A stretch of DNA of 64,000 nt from Gigantopelta aegis (GCF_016097555.1 NC_054708.1:26551572-26615571); one strand, 5' to 3'. Shown: positions 1-10,189, numbered from the stretch's first letter. Notes: generated from the letters alone by a model not told the origin. Numbers and translations are program-made.

Positions 1-290
1 GTGGGTTAAATATAGGCCAGGCGCTATATTATATATTGCCTTTCAACTACAGGGTGCCTAGCCCCCCCCCCCCCCCCCCAACTTCTGAGTTTGGGGAGGG
101 GGAGTGTGTGTGTGTGTGGGGTGGGAGTGAGGTGGGGGGCAGTGCCGCCTGTCCCGCTTCAGACGCCTATGTATATAAACCTTTTCCCCCCCGCGCATTT
201 GACCAACCCGTGTGACGAACGTAGGTGGAAGGGCTTGTTAATCCATTTAGAACTCTGACCGATCACGAACATAAGCATTTGATAATACTA

Positions 291-558
291 CCGGCCTCTG
301 TGGTGTCGTGGTTAAGCCATCGGACATAAGGCTGGTAGGTACAGGGTTCGCAGCCCGGTACAGGCTCCCACCCAGAGCGACTTTTAACGACTCGAATGGG
401 TAGGTGTAAGACCACTACACCCTCTTCTCTCTCACTAACCACTAACAACTAGCCCACTATCCTGGACAAACAGCCCAGATAGCTGAGATATGTGTCCAGG
501 ACAGCGTACTTGAACTGTAATTGGATATAAGCACGAAAATAAGTTGAAATGAAATGAA
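291..558 (+). repeat. SINE, gamma type
   Basis: tRNA-derived SINE copy. It has the head GTGGTGTCGTGGTTAAGCC, a B-box-like segment GGTACAGGGTTCGCAGCCC, a central CCCACCCAGAGCGA block and the gamma 3' tail with CCTGGACA...CCCAGATAGCTGAG and ATTGGATATAAGCACGAAAA. The same body recurs at 2658-3078 (minus), 13988-14250 and 16197-16425. It accounts for the short open frame on the minus strand here. Confidence 0.75.
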
Positions 559-686
559 GGGCTTATTTTATCCATTCAGAACTCTTTGACCGATGACGAA
601 CATGTATAAGCAGTTGATAGGGCTATCCGACTCAAGCGGCATTGTCAGTAACATGCTTTTCGACATGTAACACCATAAAATCGGTG

Positions 687-869
687 TTAATCCTGTACAC
701 ATTTTTCTTTATTATCCCGTGATAAATGTTCCTTTCGGAACTGAGCCAGGAAAACTATGTCATCGAAACCTATTTCTGGCAACTCGGTCACGACTCGTCT
801 AGTACCCAGTACCACGTGACCGTGTCCCAGATTGAACAGAGAGGGCGCGACCCCGCAGAAGACGGTCAT
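687..869 (-). CDS. possible first exon of an unknown gene
   Basis: Not recognised. A 60-residue open frame starts at an ATG at 869 and reads MTVFCGVAPSLFNLGHGHV..., followed by the acidic/basic end FRKEHLSRDNKEKC. It differs from the repeats around it in having balanced codon use and higher GC, and no other copy is seen in the window. Upstream on the same strand lies a GC-rich stretch with a CRE-like palindrome TGACGTCA (936-943), which could be a promoter. A weak splice donor (TGT|GTACAG) lies near the end. It may equally be chance; no partner exon could be found to the left edge. Confidence 0.22.
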   Translation of the reverse strand: MTVFCGVAPSLFNLGHGHVVLGTRRVVTELPEIGFDDIVFLAQFRKEHLSRDNKEKCVQD

Positions 870-935
870 TTTCTTTCACATTCACAATTTTGCGCGTATT
901 GATCGATCAGAAATCGGTTTAACGGGGCGAGGAGA

Positions 936-943
936 TGACGTCA
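936..943. promoter_or_regulatory. CRE/ATF-like palindrome
   Basis: A perfect TGACGTCA octamer sits in a locally GC-rich stretch (about 895-1080), about 65 bases upstream of the candidate minus-strand ATG at 869. TGACGTCA is the classic CREB/ATF site. A single match in 64 kb is expected about once by chance, so function is only possible. Confidence 0.2.
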
Positions 944-1377
944 TTGTCTCGCGCTAATGAATGGGAGCCGTCGTATCTTTTAGTCGCCCACGCCAACGTT
1001 GGAAGCTCTGTTAGATGCAGGAACATTGAAAATTGTTACAGTTTACGAAGTGCTGTCGCCTACGCGTGGTAGAATGCATGCCATTGTGGCGCCATTAGTA
1101 TTAGTATTACACGAAAGATATCACCCAGTTCAATTCGCTATATAGTGGTCAGCTGTGGTGGGGCCGAATGACCGCCGATGACATTGCAATGTACAGCTCA
1201 ATCAAAGCGTGCGTAGGCCTGCTGCCACTGGTGTATATGTGGGTAGTGTTTCCCTGTGTATTCATGCCCGTGGAAAAGGGGTGGTAGTGGAGAGGGTGGC
1301 TTGAGAAAAAAAATGTATGGGTCATTTTTTTAATTTTTGTTTGTTTTGTCCCTCTAAGCTATAATAAAAGATCTCGG

Positions 1378-1575
1378 TCCAGCCAATGTACCACGACTGG
1401 TACATCAAAGGCCGTGGTATGTGCTATCCTGTCTATGGGATGATGCGTATAAGCATATAAAAGATCCCTTGCTGCTGATTGAAAAGAGTAGCCCATGAAG
1501 TGGCGACAGCGGGTTTCCTCCCTCAATATCTGTGTGTTGGGTGCGTCGTTAAATAAACTATTTCTTTCCTTCCTA
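1378..1575 (+). repeat. SINE, alpha type, 5'-truncated
   Basis: Central and 3' part of an alpha SINE: CCACGACTGGTACATCAAAG, GTGGTATGTGCTATCCTGTC, AAAAGATCCCTTGCTGCTGA, GAAGTGGCGACAGCGGGTTT and the tail GTCGTTAAATAAACTATTTC. The tRNA-like head is missing. Confidence 0.75.
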
Positions 1576-1639
1576 AAATAAAAGAAGATTAAATTCTGGT
1601 TTAAAATGTGTGCATAAATAAGCATACGAGGCGGGGAGC

Positions 1640-2112
1640 AAAACCTTCAAATTTGGACAAAAAGTACAGTGATATTCGGGACAAATGTTTTAGCATGAGA
1701 CATTTCCGGGATGTCCTCATGTATTTCCATCGTTCTAACCTCAAAATTAGTTGTAATCCATTTGATTTATTAAACATCGACATTTGGATGTCAAACATAT
1801 GGTCATTTTTACACAGCCATAAATAGGAAACCCGCTACAGTTTTTCATTAGTAACCAGTTTATTTTTATTTTTATATACACCATCCCACAGACAGAATAG
1901 TACATACCACGGCCTTTGATATACCAGTCGTGGTGCACTGGCTGGACCATATAAAAATGCGTAGGCCTAGTGATTCATTTGTAACCTTATATAGCTGTTT
2001 GGTAGTAATGCTAAGATGAATAGATGTTGTTGTCCAGATTCGGGCATTTTGTTTTTAATTCGGGCAAAAACCACCCTCCTCCCACCCGTACAAAAATGGG
2101 AGCCCGTACGCC
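1640..2112 (+). repeat. dispersed repeat family epsilon, split by a SINE
   Basis: A non-SINE interspersed repeat. Diagnostic pieces are CTAACCTCAAAATTAGTTGTA, AGCTGTTTGGTAGTAATGCT and CCAGATTCGGGCATTTTGTT followed by GGGAGCCCGTACGCCT. The copy is interrupted at 1757-1950 by a minus-strand SINE. Related copies: 5092-5245 (minus), 8030-8440, 13262-13500 (minus) and 17558-17925. No coding capacity is seen and the class is unknown. Confidence 0.6.
1757..1950 (-). repeat. SINE fragment (alpha/delta body)
   Basis: Reverse-orientation SINE body with CACCATCCCACAGACAGAAT, ACCACGGCCTTTGATATACC and GTCGTGGTGCACTGGCTGGA, inserted in the epsilon repeat that resumes immediately to the right. Confidence 0.65.
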
Positions 2113-2200
2113 TGTGTGTGTGCGTACGCCTATGTGTGTGCATGCCTGCACCTACGTTTGTGTGTGTCCGTGCGTGTGTGTGTGTTGGGTGGGGGTGTAT
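2100..2200. repeat. TG-rich simple repeat
   Basis: Irregular (TG)n/(GTGTGC)n tract following the epsilon repeat. It generates two overlapping cysteine/valine-rich open frames that are not genes. Confidence 0.6.
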
Positions 2201-2657
2201 TATGGAATATCATGGACATCTGCAAATTAAAGGAATAGTTGTTCAGGCACGTCGGAGCAGGGAGGGGGGGGGGGGCTGTGGGGCTGTAGCCCCTCCCAAT
2301 AATTATGAATAAAAAATGTTGGTAGTTAATCTTAAGGCAGAGATGAATTTTACTTGCATTTTAGAACATCTAGTTTTCAAAATTTTACGGGGGAGTATAC
2401 CCCCGAACCCCCTAGAAACTAAGTCCGCCCCCCGCCCCCAATGTCTACTTACTTCCGCCGATGATTAATAAATCACTGTGCTTTTGTGGTGTCGTTAAAC
2501 AAAACAAACTTTCTTTTTCCTTCCCCTAATGACTAATCGTAAGTGGCCTTTTACGGATAAAAATGTTTTTAATATGTTAGATTAAAACACTAATAAAAAT
2601 GCACAAGTAAAGTTGAATCTAAAATGGGTCAACCTTCCTTCTTTCATTTATATTTAT

Positions 2658-3078
2658 TTTCGTGCTTATATCCAATTAAGGTTCAAACACGCTGTCCTGG
2701 GCACATATCTCAGCTATCTGGGCTGTCTGTTTAAGTTAGTGGTTAGTGAGAGAGACGTCGATGTATTATGGTCTTACAACTCTACCGATTAGGTTAAAAC
2801 TCCTTCTGGGTGGGAGCCGGTACCGGGCTGCGAACCCAGTAAATACCAGGGCCGTACCCTCTGGGGGGAGGGGGGGGGGGGGTAGTTGGCCCCCTGAGAA
2901 TCTCACCTTTTTTTTTTACTCCAGAAAATAGCATACACATCCCAGGGTTTAATTTGTATAGTGTTTCATTTGTTTATAAAAAAAAAGTAGTGCCCTTCCC
3001 CCAGGATTTTGATCAGGGTACGGCCCTGCCTACCAGCCTTATGTCAGATGGCTTAACGACACCACCGTGGCCGGTGAA
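2658..3078 (-). repeat. SINE, gamma type, interrupted by a MITE
   Basis: Reverse gamma SINE. The tail (TTTCGTGCTTATATCCAATT) starts on the left, then GTGGGAGCCGGTACCGGGCT and GCGAACCCAGTA. The tRNA-like head continues on the right of the MITE with CCTACCAGCCTTATGTCAGA and ends with CACCACCGTGGCCGGT. The interruption (2848-3027) is a separate small element. Confidence 0.75.
2848..3027. mobile_element. MITE with AGGGCCGTACCCT termini
   Basis: A 180-bp non-coding insertion inside the gamma SINE. The ends are inverted copies: AGGGCCGTACCCT on the left and AGGGTACGGCCCT on the right. A sister copy with the same interior (GAGAATCTCACTTT, CTCCAGAAAATAGCATACAC, GTTTCATTTGTTTATAAAAA, AGGATTTTGATCAGGGTACG) lies at 7771-7965. 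The interior contains a G tract of variable length. Confidence 0.75.
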
Positions 3079-3285
3079 TAAGCCAGACACTACCTACAAC
3101 CTACTTAAAGTTATGCAGATATTGCCAATGCGTGGTTTCCGTTACATGAAACGTGACGGCTATACGTCATTGCTGACGCAAGAATACACCCCCCTAATAT
3201 ATAGCAGTATGCTATATCCCTTTGGCTAATCTTTACTTTCTCGCAATTTAAAATGGTAAAGGGTTGAAATACAAAAGTCATATTT

Positions 3286-3331
3286 ATTCATTCATTCATT
3301 CATTCATTCATTCATTTATTCATTCATTTAT
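3286..3331. repeat. (ATTC)n microsatellite
   Basis: About eleven near-perfect ATTC units. Confidence 0.85.
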
Positions 3332-3430
3332 TGTGGCACTGGGTTATGCAGGTGATAGAGTCCTGTACAAGTCATTTTTCTTTGTTGGTAACGTGCGAAT
3401 GAACCCTAACATTAGCTTGTCAAATGAGGG

Positions 3431-3653
3431 GGTGGGATTTAGTTCAGTCGGTTGGTTGCCGAATGAGGTGCTTGCGTCGCAGGATCGAATCACCTTAGTG
3501 GATCCATTCAACCGATTGGGCTTTTTCTCGTTCCAATCAGTGCACCACAACTGGTCAAAGGCCGTGGTATGTGCTTTCCTGTCTGTGGGAATGTGCATAT
3601 AAACAATCTCTTGCTGCATTAGGAAAATGTAGCGGGTTTCCTCTGTTGACTAC
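3431..3653 (+). repeat. SINE, delta type
   Basis: The delta head GGATTTAGTTCAGTCGGTTG resembles a tRNA A box (TRGCNNAGYNGG) and the B-box-like CAGGATCGAATCACC follows. The body has CCACAACTGGTCAAAGGCCG and the 3' region TAGCGGGTTTCCTCTG; the final tail is missing. Confidence 0.75.
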
Positions 3654-3654
3654 A

Positions 3655-3794
3655 AGTAAAGTTTGTTTTATTTAACGACGCCACTAGAGCACATTGATTT
3701 TTAATCTTATCATCGGCTATTGGCCGTCAAACATATGGTCATTCTGACACTGGGTTTTTTTTATATAGAGGAAACCCCGCTGTCGCCACATCTT
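3655..3794 (-). repeat. SINE 3' tail fragment
   Basis: Reverse tail: AGTTTGTTTTATTTAACGAC, GCCACTAGAGCACATTGATT, ATCGGCTATTGG and GAGGAAACCCCGCTGTCGCC. It abuts the next SINE head to head. Confidence 0.7.
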
Positions 3795-4152
3795 TTGGCG
3801 TCGTGGTTAGGACATCGGTCTACAGGCTGGTAGGTACTGGGTTCGGATCCCAGTCGAGGCATAGGATTTTTAATCCAGATACCGACTCCAAACCCTGAGT
3901 GAGTGCTCCGCAAGGCTCAATGGGTAGGTGTAAACCACTAGCATCGACCAGTGGTCCATAACTGGTTCAACAAAGGCCATGGTTTGTGCTATCCTGCCTG
4001 TGGGAAGCGCTGCTAATCGGAAAGAGTAGCCCATGAAGTGGCGACAGCGGGTTTTCTCTCAAAATCTGTGTGTTCCTTAACCATATGTCTTAAGCCATAT
4101 AACCGTAAATAAAAAATGTGTTGAGTGCGTCGTTAAATAAAACATTTCTTTC
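3795..4152 (+). repeat. SINE, beta type
   Basis: Head GGCGTCGTGGTTAGGACATC, B-box-like GGTACTGGGTTCGGATCCCA, beta-specific GAGGCATAGGATTTTTAATC, then the body shared with alpha (GCTAATCGGAAAGAGTAGCC) and the tail GTCGTTAAATAAAACATTTC. Confidence 0.75.
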
Positions 4153-4195
4153 CGTATGAAATTGATATAATTACCGTCTTGAACCAAACAAAAGT

Positions 4196-4400
4196 TTTGT
4201 TTTGTTTAACGACACCTCTGGAGCACATTTATTAATTAATCATCGGCTATTGGATTTCAAGCATTTTGTTAATTCTGACTCGTAGTCAACAGACCGGCCT
4301 CGGTTAGCAGCAAGGGATCTTTTACATGCACCATCCCACAGACAGGGTAGTACATACCGCGGCCTTTGATATACCAGTCGTTGTGCTCTGCCGACTGAGC
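4196..4400 (-). repeat. SINE fragment, minus orientation
   Basis: Starts with the reverse tail TTTTGTTTTGTTTAACGACA, then TAATCATCGGCTATTGGATT, TTAGCAGCAAGGGATCTTTT and CCTTTGATATACCAGTCGTT. A short piece of beta/gamma head (ACCGGCCTCGG) is embedded, so the copy is chimaeric. Confidence 0.65.
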
Positions 4401-4639
4401 AATGTCAAAGTTGCAAAATGGATGGCTTCCATTACACCTTCCCCTGCGCGTGCTGTAACCTCACCGTGGTGCAGGGGTGTAACATTCTCTTTGAGAATGG
4501 CCAATACAGCACAAAAATGAAATTTTGAACAAAAGTCAGTATCTATCTGTGATATTTGTATTTTTGTACAGTTCTTTACACTATTTTTATTTAAATCTTG
4601 AATTCTTATATTGATGTTGATCATCACTTTATTTGTTTG

Positions 4640-4734
4640 CATTATCATAGTTTGACACCCAACAGCCTATGTATCTTTCGTGCTGGGGTATCGTTAAACA
4701 TTCATTCATTCATTCATTCATTCATTCATTCATT
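4640..4734 (+). repeat. SINE-like tail running into (ATTC)n
   Basis: GTTTGACACCCAACAGCC, TCGTGCTGGGGTATCGTTAA and then nine ATTC units. The same tail occurs at 7156-7235 and, reversed, at 18430-18500, so the (ATTC)n is probably the 3' end of this family. Confidence 0.6.
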
Positions 4735-4989
4735 CCATTACACCTTCATCGTTACGCCAATAAACAAATTTACAACCAAATATTTTAATTTACTAGAAGA
4801 AGAAATAATTGAGAGTACTCAAGAGGACTTCGTAGCGTTATTGCCAGACGAACGTTGCCAACAAGTTTGCTGTCTTTGTGCAACCAACTTGCCAAATTCT
4901 GATTTCATTATAAGATTTGTTGTCACGTAATAAGATAAGAATTTTGTTGTACTGAACGCGACTCGGTTTACACGCATAGACGTACAGGC

Positions 4990-5085
4990 TTCCATTTTTT
5001 TATTTTTTTTTATAATTTTTTTTTAAAATTATTTATTTATTTTATTATTATTATTATTTTTTTTTTTTTTTTTTTTTTTTTTTTG
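4990..5085. repeat. T-rich low-complexity tract
   Basis: Long T and TTA runs followed by a G run; non-coding. Confidence 0.8.
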
Positions 5086-5091
5086 GGGGGG

Positions 5092-5245
5092 GGTGGGGGT
5101 GGCTGGCTTTTGCCCGAATTAAACAAAAATGCCCGAATCTGGATAATAAAGTTTATTCATATTAGTATTACTGCTAAACAGCTATGTAGGGTTGCAAACG
5201 AATCGCTAATTTTGAGGGTAGCCTGCCCCCTGTCTCGTACGCTTA
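5092..5245 (-). repeat. epsilon repeat, minus orientation
   Basis: Reverse copy with CTGGCTTTTGCCCGAATTAA, AATGCCCGAATCTGGATAAT and ACTGCTAAACAGCTATGTAG. Confidence 0.55.
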
Positions 5246-5411
5246 TGTTAACACGGCGTGCCACAACATTACACATTCGATATTTCTGAACTAAGCGAAC
5301 TAATATGGCACACGTATCGATGGTACTGCAGTTTATTTTATTTATTTCGATGTGTCACAACTGCATGTAGCCTATACATACTACATGTGGTATAAAAACA
5401 GACAAAAAAAG

Positions 5412-5800
5412 AAAGGAAATGCTTTAGTTAACGACACACTCAAGACATTTTAATTACAGTTCCATATATGGCGAAAGACATACAGTGAAATCCCCCCTAA
5501 ACCGGACACCTTCTGGACCAAATAAAAAATCCGGTTTTAAAAGGTATCCGTTTTAGAGAGATTCTCTTCTGTACAGATATTGATAAAGCGGCCGCGAAAA
5601 ACGTCCGGTTTTGAGGGAATTCCGGTTTACCGAGGGTCCGGTTTTGAGAGGTTTCACTGTATATGACTAAGAAGCACATAGATAATTAGTGAGGAAACCC
5701 GCTCCAGCCACTCCATGGACTACTCTTTTCGATTAGCAGCAAGGGATCTTTTATATGTACCATCCCACAGACAGGATTGTACATACCATGGTATTTGTCA
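5412..5800 (-). repeat. SINE, alpha type, interrupted by a MITE
   Basis: Reverse alpha SINE. The left part contains AAAGGAAATGCTTTAGTTAA and ACGACACACTCAAGACATTT; after the MITE it resumes with GAGGAAACCCGCTCCAGCCA, TCGATTAGCAGCAAGGGATC and CATCCCACAGACAGGATTGT. The head is missing. Confidence 0.7.
5481..5661. mobile_element. pogo/Tigger-like MITE
   Basis: A 181-bp insertion with inverted ends TACAGTGAAATCCCCCC and GAGAGGTTTCACTGTA. CAGTGAAACCTCTCAAAACC-type ends with TA at the target are typical of pogo/Tigger-derived MITEs. CCGGTTTT and TTCCGG motifs recur inside. A degraded half of a similar element follows at 41803-41945. Confidence 0.7.
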
Positions 5801-6188
5801 CACCTGATCTCTACACGTATAATGATCTCATATAACCAGTGATGAAGACTACTCCTACTTTAGCCTACTCACAACTCCTTGTTACAAGCAAGTCCACTAA
5901 TTACGGGATTGTCTTGTGTGCAGCATTATTCACGGCGAGGCCTACAGCCGTGCAGTTATTTAGTACAATGACGTCAGTCCATGACCACGACCTGTCATAT
6001 ATACTGTTAAACCGCAGTTGCAATCCACTTACCAGGAGCGTAGGCTGAGATTGGTGGTCAAACGAATCACCCAACCCCCGCAGAGGAAACGTCCTTCTTT
6101 TTTTTTTTTTTTTACAATGTAGTATTAGGCTATTCATATAGATGCCCTAGGAAAATATAGACAAAAGTGTCCGCTGGGTTCATATTGG

Positions 6189-6226
<38 letters not shown>
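6189..6226. repeat. (CA)n microsatellite
   Basis: About 18 uninterrupted CA units. Confidence 0.9.
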
Positions 6227-6227
<1 letters not shown>

Positions 6228-6639
6228 CCAAAGGTTCATACCACGCAACGCCTCTGGCCACCGCCGGAAAAATACGGAAAAGTGTCATTTTTAAGTTTTA
6301 AAAAAGGTTCTTTAATGTCTAACTGAATAATATCCTATATTAAAGTACTCTGAGATCTTGGATTTTGTTTTTCCTCCCACAACACACAGACACGCACGCA
6401 CACCACCCACCCCGTTCTGTAACCCAGTTATTTTAATAACGGAATGGTAATCACGTACCCTCCTCGTGGAATCTGACCAATAATTGGTTTCTTCACACTG
6501 GGGGCATGGCAATAATATAACGTCACTTACTTTTTCTCCGGCAACACAAACGTTACTAGATATATAAGTAGTAAATTCTGTCTGTGGTTTACATATTAAT
6601 GAATCCGAAAACACCCGCTCACAGGCCCGTAGGAAGTTT

Positions 6640-6985
6640 AAACTAATGATAACATGGTGTAAGATGATAAACCCACTCGGTGGGTTTTTGTTTTTGTTTT
6701 TTTTAAATAATAATAATAAAAAAATTAAAAAAATAGTTTAGACATTTTAAAACCGGGTACTTGGTGCCATGATTATATTTCGAAGACGATTAACAATATC
6801 ATGTATTATTACAATTTTTTTTTAATTTAATTTTTTTAATTTAATTATTAATTTTGGGTTTTTTGCGTGCTTTTTTTTGGTTTTGTTTTGTGTTTTTAGG
6901 GTTTCTTTGTTTTGTTGTTTTGGGGGTTTTCAAATTGTTTTATAAATAAATAAATAAATAAATAAATAAGCGAAGTATTGGTCAG
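6640..6985. repeat. AT-rich low-complexity stretch
   Basis: T-rich runs, an AATTTAATTTTTTT-type stretch and seven AAAT units near 6940-6970. No coding signal is seen. Confidence 0.7.
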
Positions 6986-7017
6986 CCCATGAAAACGCAA
7001 ACACATTGAAAGAAACA

Positions 7018-7285
7018 AAGTGCACAACTGGTCAAAGGCCGTGGTATGTGCTGTCCTGTCTGTGGGAAGGTGCATATAAAAAAATCCCTTACTGCTAATG
7101 GGAAACATGTAGCGGGTTTCCTCTGATGACTACGAGTCAGAATTACCAAATGTTTGACCATCCATAGTTTGACACCCAATAGCCGATGTATTTTTCGTGC
7201 TGGGGTGTCGTTAAACATTCATTCATTCATTCCATCCAATAGCCGATGATTAACTAGTCGATGTGCTTTAGTGGAATCGTTAAAC
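7018..7285 (+). repeat. SINE, delta type, with a second tail inserted
   Basis: The delta body (ACAACTGGTCAAAGGCCGTG, CTGATGACTACGAGTCAGAA) reaches CCAAATGTTTGACCATCC. A TCGTGCTGGGGTGTCGTTAA-(ATTC)n tail follows at 7156-7235, after which a delta tail resumes (CCAATAGCCGATGATTAACT, GTTAAACAAAACAATC). Confidence 0.65.
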
Positions 7286-7326
7286 AAAACAATCTTTAGC
7301 GTTAACTTTAGAAACAAAATGAAAGT

Positions 7327-7462
7327 GCTAACCACTAACCAACTAACAACTAACCCACTGTCCTGGACAGACAGCCCAGATAGCTGAGGTGTGTGCCCAG
7401 AACAGCGTGCTTGAACCTTTATTGGATATAAGCACGAAAAAGAGTTGAAATGAAAGTGAAAG
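7327..7462 (+). repeat. SINE gamma 3' half
   Basis: ACTAACCCACTGTCCTGGAC, AGACAGCCCAGATAGCTGAG and TTGGATATAAGCACGAAAAA, without the head. Confidence 0.7.
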
Positions 7463-7770
7463 TGCTATTCGCGCGTAGGCAGGGGAGAATAGACTAGTTT
7501 TGTTTGTTTTGTTTTTGGGTTTTTTCGACTGGTGATGGATTTGGTATTGATTTGTCATTACGCTATGACAATGAGAACTCGACCAGCCTATCAGCAGCTA
7601 ATTCAGAAACCCAAGTAACACGACGAAGGCAAACAAAAAAATGGTCTATATCGGTTTGTTTTCATCAGACCGTTTCTATAGGTCTCCCCACGGGCTCGAG
7701 GCAAGAATGTGTATTTAACGATACGCCAGCACCTTGGTTAATCTACTGACGTCAGCTGGGTTTTATGTTC

Positions 7771-7965
7771 GGGGCCGTACCCTCAGAGGGGGCAGGGGGA
7801 CGGGGGGTAATTGCACCCCCCCCCCCCCCCCGAGAATCTCACTTTTTTTTTTTTTACTCCAGAAAATAGCATACACATTTCAGTGTTTAATTTGTATAGT
7901 GTTTCATTTGTTTATAAAAAAACTAGTGCCCACATCCCTTAGGATTTTGATCAGGGTACGGTCCT
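7771..7965. mobile_element. MITE with GGGGCCGTACCCT termini, copy 2
   Basis: Second copy of the MITE at 2848-3027. The left end is GGGGCCGTACCCTC and the right end is CAGGGTACGGTCCTG. The interior matches, with longer C and T homopolymers. Confidence 0.75.
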
Positions 7966-8029
7966 GGTGTTGAGGGAGGGGTAGCCATTTAAGGATACGA
8001 GACTGGGGAGTCAGGGAAGCAAATGTTCG

Positions 8030-8440
8030 AATTCTGGCAAAAACTATGAAGACATTCGTGCAAGATGGATGAGCTCTGGCTTGAAAATTTTTCACCATGT
8101 ATTTCCGTCATTCTACTCAAAATATTAGTGGTAATCGTGGTAATGCGTGTGCTTTGCATGAGCGTACAAGCAAGCGTACGAGACAGGAGGCAACTGCCCA
8201 CCCAGTGACGGAGCACAATCTGAAATTCGGGCGAAAATGAGCTGGTCTGAAACCTTTCTTCAACGTACTTCCATCATTCTACACAAAACGTTACTTGTAG
8301 TCCATGTGAAATACGTTGTGATTCATTTGCAATCCTATAAAGCCATTTGGCTTTAATGATAATACAAATAAATGTTGTTATCCAGATTCGGGCAAAGATC
8401 AGCCTGTTCCCCTACAAAACCAGGAGCCTGTGCGCCTGTG
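8030..8440 (+). repeat. epsilon repeat, long copy
   Basis: Contains two related half-units with TTCGGGCGAAAATGAGCTGG and CCAGATTCGGGCAAAGATCA, and GCGTACAAGCAAGCGTACG between them. It is more diverged than the other copies. Confidence 0.5.
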
Positions 8441-8946
8441 GTTTTTATTCAGATTCTGGTATTTTGTTTAATATAATATTATAATTCAGACAACTCCCTC
8501 CCCCCCCCAAAAAAAAAAAAAAAAAAATAAATAAATAAATAAAAATAAATAAATAATAACAAGCATTATGAAAGTACTGCTAAAGCAATACATGTCCCCT
8601 ACCAGAGGCGGATCTAGGGGGGCCCGCGCCCCCACCCCTAAATTTTGCGACAGTTATAATGTTATTATATATATATATATATTTTTTTTTAACGATCCCC
8701 CCCAAACGTCTCGTCATTGCCCCCCCACCCCCACCCCCAATGGATTTTCTGGATCCGCCTCTGCCTACCGAGGGGGGGGGGGAGGGTTCTGGCCTGCAGG
8801 GATCGCGTCCTGTAAAGGCTCAACATTTTACTTTTTTTGGGGTCCCACTTTATCATAAACCAACATATTGTGCTTGTACCCACCCATCTGTAGTCCTATA
8901 TATACAAGATGTCTCTACCCACTTCCTATATCATTCCTTCGGGGTC

Positions 8947-9270
8947 ATGGGCGGGATTTAGCTCAGTCGGTTGAGTGCTCGCCTGAGGTGTTTGCGTCGC
9001 AGGATCGAATCACATCGGTGGATCCATTCAACTGATTGGTTTTTTCTCGTTCCAACCAGTGCACCACAACTGGTCAAAAGTCGTAGTATGTGTTTTCCTG
9101 TCTGTGGGAAAGTGCATATAAAAGATCCTTTTCTGCAGTAGGAAATATGTAGCTGGTTTCCTCTGATGACTACGAGTCAGAATTACCAAATGTTTGACAT
9201 CCAATAGCCGATGATTAATAAATCAATGTGCTCTAGTGGTGTTGTTAAACAAAACAAACTTCTTTTTATT
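8947..9270 (+). repeat. SINE, delta type, near full length
   Basis: Best delta example. Head CGGGATTTAGCTCAGTCGGT (A-box-like), CAGGATCGAATCACATC (B-box-like), body CCACAACTGGTCAAAAGTCG, then GATGACTACGAGTCAGAATT, TTGACATCCAATAGCCGATG and the tail GTTAAACAAAACAAACTTC followed by (TTA)n. Confidence 0.85.
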
Positions 9271-9534
9271 ATTATTATTATATGTCTGGCTCCATTTTTG
9301 TAACAGGATTTAAGTAAAACTAAAACATTATTCACATTTTTTGTAAGTTACCGGTATGGAAAAATAACAAGTTAGCTTCTTTTGATAAAAGGTTAACATG
9401 TTTTTTCATTATTGGTAATTCCTGTATCATTTCTTTGAAACTGAACTTCTATCAAGATTTTAATCATCTTAGTGGAAACTAACAGGTATAGAACCGACTT
9501 TAGTTAGCACTAGTAAATAGATGTCCGAAAAACA

Positions 9535-9620
9535 GAATTACCAAATGTTTGACATCCAATAGCCGATGATTAATTAATCAATGTGCTCTAGTGGTGTCGT
9601 TAAACAAAACCAACGTCTTT
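9535..9620 (+). repeat. SINE delta 3' tail
   Basis: CAGAATTACCAAATGTTTGA, GATTAATTAATCAATGTGCT and GTCGTTAAACAAAACCAACG. Confidence 0.7.
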
Positions 9621-9904
9621 CTATGGGGTTGGAATAAAGATCCATACATGACTTTAACAACGCGAAGCATAAGCATCGATGTTAGAAAGGTTGCCCATCC
9701 CAATTTCTTGGGATAAAAGAAATGGCAGCTGGCTTAATTCACACGAACCTTTTTGACTATGCCAGTTGTTATGATTGCTACGATACTTGGGCGATGGAAT
9801 TAAAATCAAAATAAATGTTAAAAATTGAAAAGTCACTACATAGTCTACACCTTTTGGTTAACACCAATTAGTATTAAATAGTATAAAGACTTAACATTGA
9901 AACG

Positions 9905-9957
9905 GTGGGGTGGGGTGGGGTGGGGTGGGGTGGGGTGGGGTGGGGTGGGGTGGGGTG
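9905..9957. repeat. (GGGGT)n minisatellite
   Basis: About ten perfect GGGGT units that end in GGACGTAGCCCACTGG, the head of an alpha SINE. The unit matches the GGGGTGGGA start of that SINE family, so the array probably grew from the SINE head. Confidence 0.85.
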
Positions 9958-10115
9958 GACGTAGCCCACTGGTATTTAAGCGTTCGCCTGATGCACGGTC
10001 GGTCTGGGATCGATCCCCGTCGGTGGGCCATTTGGGTTATTTCTAGTCACAGCCAGGGCACCACGACTGGTATATCAAATGCCGTGGTATGTGTTATCCT
10101 GCCTGCGGTATTTGT
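9958..10115 (+). repeat. SINE, alpha type, 3'-truncated
   Basis: Head ACGTAGCCCACTGGTATTTA, GGTCTGGGATCGATCCCCGT, CACCACGACTGGTATATCAA; ends within the central body. Confidence 0.75.
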
Positions 10116-10189
10116 AAAGACCGCTTGCGTGTTTTTCTTATGATAGTGACCTGGAGGAAGTCTGATGCGGTTTTGAAAAAGATATGTTT

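Noticed and set aside
2016..2312. Cysteine/valine-rich frames
   Set aside because: Arise from a (TG)n tract and a G-rich run; no start context or family match.
8947..9020. Possible tRNA genes at SINE heads (also at 38322, 52237, 54058, 60855)
   Set aside because: A-box and B-box-like motifs are present but no cloverleaf with a proper acceptor stem is formed, and each is followed by a SINE body; they are tRNA-derived SINE promoters.
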